Source: Peribacillus frigoritolerans
Lineage (GTDB): Bacteria; Bacillota; Bacilli; Bacillales; DSM-1321
Length of the DNA stretch: 64,000 nucleotides
Direction of reading: 5' to 3'
Assembly (NCBI GenBank): GCA_030562215.1
Contig: JAUPFL010000002.1
Span: 434,001 to 498,000, forward strand
The first letter of the stretch is position 1, and the number at the start of each line of letters is the position of its first letter. Under the pieces are notes generated by a model. The model did not search any database. It had not been told where the DNA came from and saw nothing but the letters and a program-made list of their open reading frames with translations. Shown one piece after another: positions 10,164 through 17,880 of the stretch. Both the position numbers and the translations under genes were made by a program.

Positions 10164-11130
10164 TATTTGTGGGTTTGTAATATGGGAACGTTGATTTCCA
10201 CTTCAGGCACTCGCTTTCCGCGGGCGGGCGGGAGCCTCCTCGGCGCGCGCCTGCGGGGTCTCCCATGCCACGCTTTTCCCGCAGGAGTCTCGTACCTTCC
10301 GTTCCAATCACCTTTGTTTTATTTAGATAGAACCCTTTTGTCTACAAACTTTTTGTGGGTTTGTAATATGGGAACGTTGATTTCCACTTCAGGCACTCGC
10401 TTTCCGCGGGCGGGCGGGAGCCTCCTCGGCGCGCCTGCGGGGTCTCCCATGCCACGCTTTTCCCGCAGGAGTCTCGCGCCTTCCGTTCCAATCACCTTTG
10501 TTTTATTTAGATAGAACCCTTTTGTCTACAAACTAAATAATATTTGTTTGCCAACATTTTATTTGTGGGTTTGTAATATGGGAACGTTGATTTCCAATTC
10601 AGGCACTCGCTTTCCGCGGGCGGGCGGGAGCCTCTCGGCGCGCGCCTGCGGGGTCTCCCATGCCACGCTTTTCCCGCAGGAGTCTCGTACCTTCCGTTCC
10701 AATCACCTTTGTTTTATTTAGATAGAACCCTTTTGTCTACAAACTAAATAATATTTGTTTGCCAACATTTTTTGTGGGTTTGTAAAATGGGAACGTTGAT
10801 TTCCACTTCAGGCACTTGCTTTCCGCGGGCGGGCGGGAGCCTCCTCGGCGCTCGCCTGCGGGGTCTCCCATGCCACGCTTTTCCCGCAGGAGTCTCGTAC
10901 CTTCCGTTCCAATCATCTTTGTTTTATTTAGATAGAACCCTTTTGTCTACAAACTAAATAATATTTGTTTGCCAACATTTTTTTGTGGGTTTGTAATATG
11001 GGAACGTTGATTTCCACTCCAGGCACTCGCTTTCCGCGGGCGGGCGGGAGCCTCTCGGCGCGCGCCTGCGGGGTCTCCCATGCCACGCTTTTCCCGCAGG
11101 GGTCTCGTACCTTCCGTTCCAATCAACTGG
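10164..11130 (+). repeat. Tandem array of five GC-rich ~210-bp repeats (family 1)
   Basis: Five head-to-tail copies start near 10164, 10350, 10561, 10769 and 10980. Each runs TTTGTGGGTTTGTAATATGG, GAACGTTGATTTCC, CAGGCACTCGCTTTCCGCGG, GCGGGCGGGAGCCTC, GGGGTCTCCCATGCCACGCT, CCCGCAGGAGTCTCG, CCTTCCGTTCCAATCA. Copies 2-4 then add an AT-rich tail with GTCTACAAAC and AATATTTGTTTGCCAACATT; copy 1 lacks the last block. CCTGCGGG and CCCGCAGG within each unit can pair. Long open frames across it are by-products. Nothing else is seen between guaC and 11530. Confidence 0.9.
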
Positions 11131-11238
11131 ACGTTTTTTAAAAGAAAAAACTGCAGGCCGGTCTCATCTCGAACCATGTTTAAGACTAGTTTATCCTTCA
11201 TGTTTTTGCCTGTACTCCTTAATGGATGGAAGAAATTT

Positions 11239-11345
11239 GCGACACTCCTGCCGAATAACGGGCTAGCCGAGACCCCGGAGACGTTTACGTCGAGGAGGCT
11301 TGGCAGACAGTCGGCGGAAAGGGAGCGGATTTCTGAAATCAACTC
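11239..11345 (+). repeat. Dispersed repeat, family 2 (right copy)
   Basis: GCGACACTCCTGCCGAATAA, GGGCTAGCCGAGACCCCG, GGCTTGGCAG, GGAAAGGGAGCGGATTTCTG, ending GAAATCAACTCGAACG. Same blocks as 3740-3830 and again beside family-1 repeats. Confidence 0.7.
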
Positions 11346-11369
11346 GAACGTTTTTTTGAGGGTTAGTAA

Positions 11370-11512
11370 TTCTGCCTTTGATTTCCATTCCAGGCACTCA
11401 CTTTCCGCAAGCGGTCCGGGAGCCTCCTCGGCGCGCGCCTGCGGGGTCTCCCATGCCACGCTTTTCCCGCAGGAGTCTCGTACCTTACATTCCAATCAAC
11501 TGATACGTTTGT
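11370..11512 (+). repeat. Diverged sixth copy of the GC-rich repeat (family 1)
   Basis: TTGATTTCCATTCCAGGCAC, TCACTTTCCGCAAGCGGTCC, GGGAGCCTCCTCGG, GGGGTCTCCCATGCCACGCT, CCCGCAGGAGTCTCG, ATTCCAATCAACTG. Base changes set it apart from the five near-identical copies upstream. Confidence 0.8.
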
Positions 11513-11710
11513 TTAGAAAAAACTAGATTACCCTTCATGTTTTTTACTGAAATCAATTGGAATTTTTTGTATACAGCTTGAAATACTTAAGTATTTTCAC
11601 CATTCAGGACGACTTTTACACCTTTACGTTTTTTTACATCATCTTAATGGGACCGACATGGCACTAAGTTAAAATGTTAATGGGTAACGAATAAGAATGG
11701 GGGGATTGGC

Positions 11711-12577
11711 ATGAAGGTTGAATTACATTGTCATACGAACGTTTCAGATGGTTCCAGTTCATTTGAAGAACTATTGGAGGTTGCAAAAAGGGAGAGCATT
11801 GGCCATTTAGCGATTACGAATCACGATACAACAATGAGAATGCAGGAGATGGTGGAACGGGGTAAGGAAATGGGAATTGAAATCATCCCCGGTATCGAAG
11901 TTTCCGGTTATGACTTTGCAAGAGGAAGGCGTGTACATATTTTGGGCTATTTTGTTGAGCCTGGTCATAAGGCACTTGAGGATCTATGTAATCCACTGAT
12001 TGAAAAAAGGAATGCAGCTTCTGAAAAAATGGTGGAACGGCTGATTCATGCAGGATATCGAATAACTTGGGATCAGGTATCTAAATTCAGGGGAGGAACC
12101 GGCGTTTATAAACAGCATATCATGCTAGCACTAAGGGAATCGGGGTATACGGATTCTATCTATGGAGATTTGTATAAGAAAATCTTCAGTCGCGGCCAAA
12201 ATGGGGAAGAGCCGGGCATTGCCTTCATTCCTATGGAGTATGTGGATGCCATACTGGCTGTGAAGGCGATTCGTGCTGCCGGAGGCGTCCCGGTCCTTGC
12301 TCACCCTGGACAATACGGGAGCTTCGAAATTATTCCCGATCTTGTAGAAGCAGGGCTTGAAGGGATTGAAGTTCTTCACCCGCATCATGGTCCTGCAGAA
12401 GAGGAAAGAGCGATTTCATCTGCAGATCAATATAATCTCATTAAGACAGGAGGTTCGGATTTTCATGGGGATTATGGGGAGAAGCCGATTCGGCTTGGCA
12501 GTATGAGCCCTGGAACGGAATGTGTAAATGCTTTGAAATTAAGGAAAAAAGCATGGCCATTAATGATGTGGTATTGA
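11711..12577 (+). CDS. PHP-domain metal-dependent phosphoesterase, possible PhnPP-like cyclic phosphate hydrolase
   Basis: 288 residues. Metal ligands of the PHP fold are all visible: HCHTNVSDGS (residues 6-15), AITNHDTTM, an E in PGIEVSGYD, LAHPGQYG and GGSDFHGDY. Families with this motif set include RNase AM/YciV and nucleoside-bisphosphate phosphatases; PHP enzymes in C-P lyase clusters (PhnPP of Eggerthella) open 5-phosphoribosyl-1,2-cyclic phosphate. Being directly upstream of a PhnF-like regulator and phnG-phnH favours the last role, but that is inference. RBS GGGGGGATTGGC. A 16-bp palindrome AAATACTTAAGTATTT lies at 11581-11596. Confidence 0.75.
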   Translation: MKVELHCHTNVSDGSSSFEELLEVAKRESIGHLAITNHDTTMRMQEMVERGKEMGIEIIPGIEVSGYDFARGRRVHILGYFVEPGHKALEDLCNPLIEKRNAASEKMVERLIHAGYRITWDQVSKFRGGTGVYKQHIMLALRESGYTDSIYGDLYKKIFSRGQNGEEPGIAFIPMEYVDAILAVKAIRAAGGVPVLAHPGQYGSFEIIPDLVEAGLEGIEVLHPHHGPAEEERAISSADQYNLIKTGGSDFHGDYGEKPIRLGSMSPGTECVNALKLRKKAWPLMMWY

Positions 12578-12706
12578 AAAATATCGATCTATGAACAGGA
12601 ATTTTGCTGAGAGAGCGGCATGCTTACATGCTGGATTTGGAATTTGAAAGACTGAACATGCAGGATGTTCTATTGAAAAAGATTCATAAAATAAGTACTT
12701 CCTTTC

Positions 12707-12735
12707 GTTCTGGTAATTGACCAGGACTTTTTTTT
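12707..12735 (+). terminator. Terminator between PHP gene and gntR
   Basis: GTTCTGGT / ACCAGGAC hairpin (one G-T pair) followed by eight T. It separates the PHP gene from the downstream regulator, so they may be separate transcripts. The stretch 12578-12700 shows no gene I can name. Confidence 0.7.
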
Positions 12736-12831
12736 ACAAGAAAATCATGATAGCTTCATATTTTCTCATTACACTGGCAGTAACAAGGAAAAAGGGTATT
12801 AGGGAGATCGAATATTTAAAGGGGATTTCTG

Positions 12832-13533
12832 TTGGCGGAAAAAAACTTTTTAGTGGATCATTTGATATCTGAAATTAAGAGTGGGACCTTTCAATTGGAT
12901 AAAAAGTTACCTTCAGAGCATATACTCGCCGATCAATTTAATGTACCAAGAATGGTGGTCAGGAAAGCATATGAACAGCTTCAAGATTTAGGCTTTATCT
13001 ATTCGAAGCAAGGTAAGGGAAGTTATGTCCAGGAAACCAAGAAACAAATTCCGTTAATACTATCCGGAGATGTCAGTTTCACCGAGAAAATGAAAGAATT
13101 CCAGTTTTCCTTTCAAACGAGTACTATTTTTTGCGAAGAAATTTCTTATGATCAGAAGATTTTTCAAAGCCTCGAGGTGGAAAGTGATGACAAGGTCTTT
13201 AAAATTGGCAGGCTTAGGTTAATGGACGATTTCCCGATTGCTCTTCATACATCTTTTGTAGCAAAATCAACATTTCCTGAAATAGAAAAGGACGGTCCGG
13301 ATATAACCTCCATGTTTCAATATTACCGGCAGCGTGGCTTTGTAGAATTCGGATCCAGCAGGAGCACGCTGAATGTGATTTTTCCCACTCTTTTCGAACG
13401 GGATATTTTGCAGTGTTCAAGTTTAATTCCACTTTTGCAAGTGCAATCATTATGCCGGGATAAACGGAGTAATCAAGTCCTTGAGCACACGGTCATAATC
13501 TATCGGAGCGATTGTTTCACATATGTTATATAA
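12832..13533 (+). CDS. GntR/HutC-family regulator, PhnF-like
   Basis: N-terminal GntR winged helix (residues 5-70: LISEIKSGTFQLDKKLPSEHILADQF, VPRMVVRKAYEQLQDLGFI) and a UTRA effector domain (VFKIGRLRLMDDFPIALHTSFV ... EHTVIIYRSD; shown in parts). 233 residues, intact. TTG start with AAAGGGGA upstream. In C-P lyase operons such regulators (PhnF) sit at the head of phnG-phnM, as here, and are thought to respond to phosphonate or its breakdown products. Confidence 0.85.
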   Translation: MAEKNFLVDHLISEIKSGTFQLDKKLPSEHILADQFNVPRMVVRKAYEQLQDLGFIYSKQGKGSYVQETKKQIPLILSGDVSFTEKMKEFQFSFQTSTIFCEEISYDQKIFQSLEVESDDKVFKIGRLRLMDDFPIALHTSFVAKSTFPEIEKDGPDITSMFQYYRQRGFVEFGSSRSTLNVIFPTLFERDILQCSSLIPLLQVQSLCRDKRSNQVLEHTVIIYRSDCFTYVI

Positions 13534-13557
13534 AAACTTCCATTCAAGATATCGATC

Positions 13558-13680
13558 GAATTCACTAGTAAATGCCCTGAATTCACGAGTAAAAATACGA
13601 AACTCACGAGTAAATGCCCCGAATTCACGAGTAAAAGTCCGGAACTCACGAGTAAATGCCCTGAATTCACGAGTGAAGCA
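13558..13680 (+). repeat. Array of six 21-bp direct repeats (TCACGAGTAAA units)
   Basis: The core TTCAC/CTCAC-GAGTAAA recurs with its CAC at 13563, 13584, 13605, 13626, 13647 and 13668: exactly 21 bp each time. Alternate units differ in the spacer (AAATGCCCYG against AAAAATAC/AAAAGTCC), giving a 42-bp higher-order pattern. ACTC..GAGT is a short dyad. Its minus-strand reading is a FTREFRA heptapeptide, probably a by-product. It fills the gap between the regulator gene and phnG. Confidence 0.92.
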
Positions 13681-13813
13681 CGAAATTTGAATAGGCAGGC
13701 CCGGCTTTAACAAATTTCATACAAAGATTTACTCTTTCTTAACGTACGTTCACTTGGCAACAAGATACATTGAAGGTGTTAGCTTGAATCTAAAACATTT
13801 GGAGGCCAATGGA

Positions 13814-14239
13814 ATGAGAAGAAGGGAAAGAACCGAGATTTTGATTCAAGGCTCTGAGGACATTGCGAAGGAATTTGCCAAGGAAATAGCAATGAAATAT
13901 AAAGTTACCGTCATTCAAAAGCCAGAGAGTGCCCTTGTGTTGCTAAAGACAAGGGAAACGGCAAAAAAGAGCTTGTTTTATCTAGGGGAAATGCTGGTGA
14001 CAGAATGCACGGTCCAAATCAAGGATTCAATCGGGATTGGTATCGTTAAGGGACAGCGGGAAGAACTGGCACATAGTTTAGCGATCATTGATGCCGCTTA
14101 TCAGGCTGATCTTGGCGAAACAAGATTATGGTCACATGTTTTAGAAAATGAGAAGAAGAATATCCAGAAAAATCTTCAAGAGCTTAATCGATCAATCTTA
14201 AGAACCAAGGTTAACTTTGAAACAATGGATGTTCAATAA
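13814..14239 (+). CDS. phnG: C-P lyase subunit PhnG
   Basis: Small subunit of the PhnGHIJ core that forms ribose 1-methylphosphonate triphosphate. FYLGEMLVTECTVQIKDSIG, the following GIGIVKGQREELAHSLAIID and the C-terminal NRSILRTKVNFETMDV match the family. I start at MRRRERTEILIQG, where GGAGG lies eight bases upstream; the longer frame from 13754 has no RBS. 141 residues, near the family norm. A palindrome AACGTACGTT at 13741-13750 lies upstream. phnH begins 13 bp after the stop. Confidence 0.85.
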   Translation: MRRRERTEILIQGSEDIAKEFAKEIAMKYKVTVIQKPESALVLLKTRETAKKSLFYLGEMLVTECTVQIKDSIGIGIVKGQREELAHSLAIIDAAYQADLGETRLWSHVLENEKKNIQKNLQELNRSILRTKVNFETMDVQ

Positions 14240-14252
14240 GAGGGGGAAAGCA

Positions 14253-14869
14253 ATGAATTTGGATGTAGTTCATGATATACAAACTGTTTATAGAAAGCTT
14301 GTAACGGCGACTTCAAGACCTGGAACTTTAGTGGTTATGGAAAGGGAAGCCAGGACGTTGGATGTTCAAATGGAATGCTTATCTTCGACCATCCTGCTTG
14401 CACGAACGATACTCGACCCTGAAGTGTCCTTTAAGGTCATTTCAAAGGCGGAGGGGGCGGTGACAAGAATGATTAATCAGCTTACTTATTCAAAGCCTGT
14501 CGATTTGCCGGAAGCGGATTTTATCTTTATTTTACATGATGCCTCCGACGAGCAAATAAAGGAAGCATTGAATAAAGCAAAAGTAGGGAATCTATTGAAC
14601 CCTCATGAATCGGCGATGATCATTCTAGAAGTACCGGATGTAACAAAAGGGGACGCAATGATCCTTTCAGGACCGGGAATTCAAGAGGAATCATTCATGA
14701 GCCTCCCGAATGTCTCCGCCTGGCTGGGTGCAAGGAACGAAAAAACATAGAATTCCCGTTAGGAATCGATCTGTATTTTGTTGATCAACAAGATCGTTTA
14801 ATAGCTTTGCCGAGAACGACTCAAATCAGAGAAAATGGGGGTGAGATTATATGGGATATGTTGCAGTAA
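14253..14869 (+). CDS. phnH: C-P lyase subunit PhnH (one frameshift)
   Basis: Second core subunit of carbon-phosphorus lyase. The N-terminal part HDIQTVYRKLVTATSRPGTL is typical. Frame is lost near 14745 where one A is missing in a run of six; restoring it continues NIEFPLGIDLYFVDQQDRLI and ALPRTTQIRENGGEIIWDML to a stop at 14869, for 205 residues. RBS AGGGGGAAAGC. It overlaps the phnI start by 19 bp, a normal coupling in this operon. Confidence 0.87.
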
Positions 14870-15576
14870 AGGGCGGAACAAAGGCGATTGAGGAATCCAT
14901 CAAACGCTTAAAGTATGAACGGGTCAAAAAAGGGACGGCCATAGAGCTGCATAAGATAGAAGCCGGGATGAGAGGATTGATTGATCAGGTTATGTCGGAA
15001 AGCAGTTTGTATGATCAATCACTGGCTGCACTTGCCATTAAACAGGCTGAAGGCAATCCGGAAGAAGCTGTTTTCCTATTGAGGGCCTATCGATCAATCA
15101 TAAAGGGATCGGTTGCCCTGATTAGAGCCGTCCCTACCGTGTTATGGGTCCTCATTTTTGCAGTTGCAGCGGGGTTGGGCAGTGTAGCGGCAGTTATAGG
15201 GATGACGTTCCACTCCATAAGTTACCTTGTGAAGGCCTACTCGGAATCCTTCGAGGAAATTGATAAAGGTGCTATAGAAGCCCTGCAAGCAAGCGGTGCG
15301 AATTGGTGGCAGATCGTGTTCCAAGTCATCATTCCATCTTCGATCACTTATATCATTTCGTGGACTTTCATGCGCTTTGAAATCAATTTTGCAGTGGCGG
15401 TCGCAATGGGCGCAGCGGTAGGCGTAGGAGGAATCGGCTTCGATATGTTCATGGCAAGTGGATTTTACTTTGACTTGAGTGAAATTGGAGCAATCACTTA
15501 TTTTATCCTGATAATCGCAATCTGTCTTGAAATCTTCGCAACACAAATCAAAAGGAAACTACAAGTATCATCTTGA
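14851..15576 (+). CDS. In-frame fusion of PhnI N-terminus to PhnE permease C-terminus (operon deletion)
   Basis: Residues 1-82 are the PhnI start (MGYVAVKGGTKAIEESIKRL ... AALAIKQAEGNPEEAVFLLR, AYRS). From about residue 83 it is a phosphonate ABC permease: IKGSVALIRAVPTVLWVLIF, the inner-membrane EAL-type loop (GAIEALQASGANWWQIVFQV) and three more spans to the end. PhnI is normally about 350-370 residues and PhnE about 260-290, so both are truncated. The junction is near 15097. It implies loss of the rest of phnI, phnJ-K-L-M and the start of phnE, or an assembly join. As it stands, C-P lyase cannot be functional. Confidence 0.85.
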   Translation: MGYVAVKGGTKAIEESIKRLKYERVKKGTAIELHKIEAGMRGLIDQVMSESSLYDQSLAALAIKQAEGNPEEAVFLLRAYRSIIKGSVALIRAVPTVLWVLIFAVAAGLGSVAAVIGMTFHSISYLVKAYSESFEEIDKGAIEALQASGANWWQIVFQVIIPSSITYIISWTFMRFEINFAVAVAMGAAVGVGGIGFDMFMASGFYFDLSEIGAITYFILIIAICLEIFATQIKRKLQVSS

Positions 15577-15672
15577 TACTACAATGCTGGCTCGGGAAAT
15601 ATGGGCTCTGCCAATCTATCAACTTGGTGCAGCCCCTGACAGTCACGTTCGTTTCATAGCATGCATGAAAGA

Positions 15673-15703
15673 AGACCACAAAAATGACGTGGTCTCTTTA
15701 TTT
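15673..15703 (+). terminator. Terminator after the phn remnant
   Basis: AGACCAC / GTGGTCT stem followed by CTTTATTTG. The stretch from 15577 to it keeps an open frame (MLAREIWALPIYQLGAAPDS...) that I cannot assign; it may be debris of the deleted operon. Confidence 0.65.
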
Positions 15704-15759
15704 GTTTGCAAATCGTTGTCTCGGGCTGATTCTCTAATGATGTCATTGTCATGAAAGGT

Positions 15760-16263
15760 TTATATAAGGGCGGACTTTATTTCTTGTATCTGTTTGATAT
15801 GCCTTTGTTCATGTAAGGATAATAACTCAATCCATTGATCCAATGAGAGGTCCCCGAATAGAGGATGCTTGGCTTTCTTTCTATTTAACAAGATATCTGA
15901 ATCCATATCATAAAGAACCTGTAATAATCGATCCCTTGATTCTGCCAGCAAATCCATAAGGCCCGATAATTGAAATGGGGTTGAAGAGGGTGTAATGACC
16001 TCAGGGGATGAGTATTTCCTTGTTCTATCAGTAACGAAGTAAATGTTTTTTTGAATGATATTATTAAAATCCCTTTCCCGAATGCCATTTGCTATAACTT
16101 CTGTAAAAACCTGCTCCGTGAGATATAAATGATGGCAAATTTGGGCGATGTTCCATACTTCAGGCACAGGCTTATGGTGGAGCATTTTTTCATCCAACTC
16201 CGTAATTTCCTCAATTAACTGTTTTCTTGATTCAAATAGCAAATCATACTCGATATAATTCAT
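15760..16263 (-). CDS. DinB-family protein
   Basis: Four-helix-bundle DinB_2 type protein, 167 residues. The three metal-ligand histidines of the fold appear in VWNIAQICHHLYLTEQ (first) and LLSLHEQRHIKQI (second and third). Members include thiol transferases using bacillithiol and damage-inducible proteins of unknown function. I start at MNYIEYDLLFESRK, with AGGGGAG upstream, rather than the longer in-frame start at 16422. Confidence 0.85.
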   Translation of the reverse strand: MNYIEYDLLFESRKQLIEEITELDEKMLHHKPVPEVWNIAQICHHLYLTEQVFTEVIANGIRERDFNNIIQKNIYFVTDRTRKYSSPEVITPSSTPFQLSGLMDLLAESRDRLLQVLYDMDSDILLNRKKAKHPLFGDLSLDQWIELLSLHEQRHIKQIQEIKSALI

Positions 16264-16699
16264 GAGAACTCCCCTTTTGTGACACCCCCATATGAAAGCA
16301 TCACTGAATTTTTTGATATAGGAAAAAACAAAGGGATATCGACTGCATGACAAATGCAAAAATACTACGGAAAAAAACACCTGATTTAAAGTGGATTCAT
16401 GATGGTTGAAGGAGTATGACACAACGTCATTTAGGTAAAATTGTTAATATGATTTCATAGGAAAGACCATGGTCTAAGATAGGCCTTTATGCATTTCCTA
16501 GGGACTGCATTGTATTTGAAGCTTTGATACCCTAATGCCTATGCACAATAGTCAAGTTTATGCCTGCACTCAGTATGTTAGGCTTCAAAAACAAGAATGC
16601 GACGTCTAGGGCTTCATCTTTTGCACCGAAAAATGTAAGTTTAGTGAACCAAGCTTAGTGGATCCAAAGGGAAGGATTAGCCATTCCGGAAAATTCAGA

Positions 16700-16930
16700 A
16701 TGGAACATATTGCATTTATCATTACATTAGGACTGCTTTGTTGCAATAAAAAAACAGTAGAAATCTATGCATCTGCTGCAATTGGGTTAACAGTCCTCGG
16801 GGATCGTCGCTATACCGGGATATGGGCATTTATCTTAGCTATACATCCGGTACTCTATGAGATTGCTATCATGTTAAAGGGGAAAAACTCTAGGAAGTTG
16901 GCAATGAAATTGGTGATATCTGAATTATAG
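16700..16930 (+). CDS. Possible small membrane protein, uncertain
   Basis: Open frame of 76 codons from ATG 16700 with two hydrophobic stretches (IAFIITLGLLCC and YTGIWAFILAIHPVLYEIAI). No clear RBS and no family I recognise. The surrounding gap 16264-17095 shows nothing else I can support; the frame may be a decayed gene. Confidence 0.25.
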   Translation: MEHIAFIITLGLLCCNKKTVEIYASAAIGLTVLGDRRYTGIWAFILAIHPVLYEIAIMLKGKNSRKLAMKLVISEL

Positions 16931-17095
16931 CACAGTTAATATTTCCCTAGAAATGGTTATATGAAAAAAGATGGAAGGTTTCCGCATCGCCTTTTTGCTA
17001 ATTATATTGGATAGACTGCCAATAAGAAAAGTTGCTAACGCAATGGGAAGCTTATAAACTGAAGGTAGAAAAAATCAACTAGGATGGTGAATGCA

Positions 17096-17764
17096 ATGGC
17101 TAAAACAATAGTTGAAAAACTGAATTTACATAAATATGAACGGGTGGCAGTCCTGAATCAGCCAGCCGGGGCGGATTATTTAGCAGAGCTGCCGGATTAC
17201 GATACAAAGCTTACTGAAAGTGCCTATGATCTTATATTTGCCTTTGTATTGGATATGGAATCCTTAAAGAGAATCGTGGATAAGGTGATCGAGAAAAATC
17301 ATTTGAGTAAAAACGGCTATATTTATTTGGCGTACCCGAAGAAGGGGAATAAAGAATATGCTACATATATTCATCGTGATGATCTGATGCAAGGCCTTGG
17401 TGCGGATGATGAAGGTTATGTTGGCTCGAGTGACCTGAAGTTTGCCCGTATGGTTGGGTTGGATGACGTCTTTACGGTAGTCGGACTGAAAGAAGATTCG
17501 AAAAATAGAAACCGTCCATCTACCAAAGCAAGCCAATCAGTAGATGATTATATCGAAATGATTTCTGAAATTGAGAAAGATTTGCAGGATTCCCCTGATT
17601 TGCTTGCGTTCTATCAATCACTTACCCCAGGGTATCGGAAGGATTGGGCCCGTTACGTGTATAGTGCAAAACAAGAGGCGACACAAGTGAAACGGCGCCA
17701 GGAAATGAAAATGATTTTAGGAGAAGGTTACAAGAGCAGGGATCTATATCGAAGAAATAAATGA
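17096..17764 (+). CDS. YdeI/OmpD-associated family protein
   Basis: 222 residues. The C-terminal segment LAFYQSLTPGYRKDWARYVY followed by KRRQEMKMILGEGYK is the YdeI/OmdA domain. The N-terminal part (ERVAVLNQPAGADYLAELPD, DLIFAFVLDMESLKRIV) resembles DUF3052-like domains seen with it. Function is not established. Start chosen at MAKTIVEKL with AGGATGGTG upstream. Confidence 0.75.
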   Translation: MAKTIVEKLNLHKYERVAVLNQPAGADYLAELPDYDTKLTESAYDLIFAFVLDMESLKRIVDKVIEKNHLSKNGYIYLAYPKKGNKEYATYIHRDDLMQGLGADDEGYVGSSDLKFARMVGLDDVFTVVGLKEDSKNRNRPSTKASQSVDDYIEMISEIEKDLQDSPDLLAFYQSLTPGYRKDWARYVYSAKQEATQVKRRQEMKMILGEGYKSRDLYRRNK

Positions 17765-17844
17765 GGGTGGGGAATGTCTTCCATTCTCTTTTTTCTTGTT
17801 CTGTTCATCCTATCAAAAGCATATACTAGACCGAATCCAAACTT

Positions 17845-17865
17845 AAATCGTAATAATTATGATTT
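17845..17865 (+). promoter_or_regulatory. Zur box upstream of ycgR-ycgQ
   Basis: Left half AAATCGTAAT, one central base, right half ATTATGATTT: a single mismatch to the Bacillus Zur consensus (right half ATTACGATTT). It ends 15 bp before the ycgR start and covers the RBS-proximal leader, so zinc-loaded Zur should repress the pair. A possible -10 TATACT lies at 17822-17827. Confidence 0.88.
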
Positions 17866-17880
17866 GTGAGGTGGTTAAAT

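Noticed and set aside
10167..11526. Long open frames across the GC-rich repeat array on both strands
   Set aside because: They repeat with the array, share one reading of the repeat and lack RBS; non-coding repeats explain them.
12578..12700. Small ABC-ATPase-like or phn gene fragment
   Set aside because: Short fragments resemble ATPase starts only by chance; no frame is kept.
13558..13680. CRISPR array
   Set aside because: Unit is 21 bp with spacers of about 10 bp that themselves repeat; no cas genes.
15577..15672. Remnant of another phn gene after the permease
   Set aside because: The frame MLAREIWALPIYQLGAAPDS is protein-like but I could not match it to PhnJ, PhnM or other subunits.
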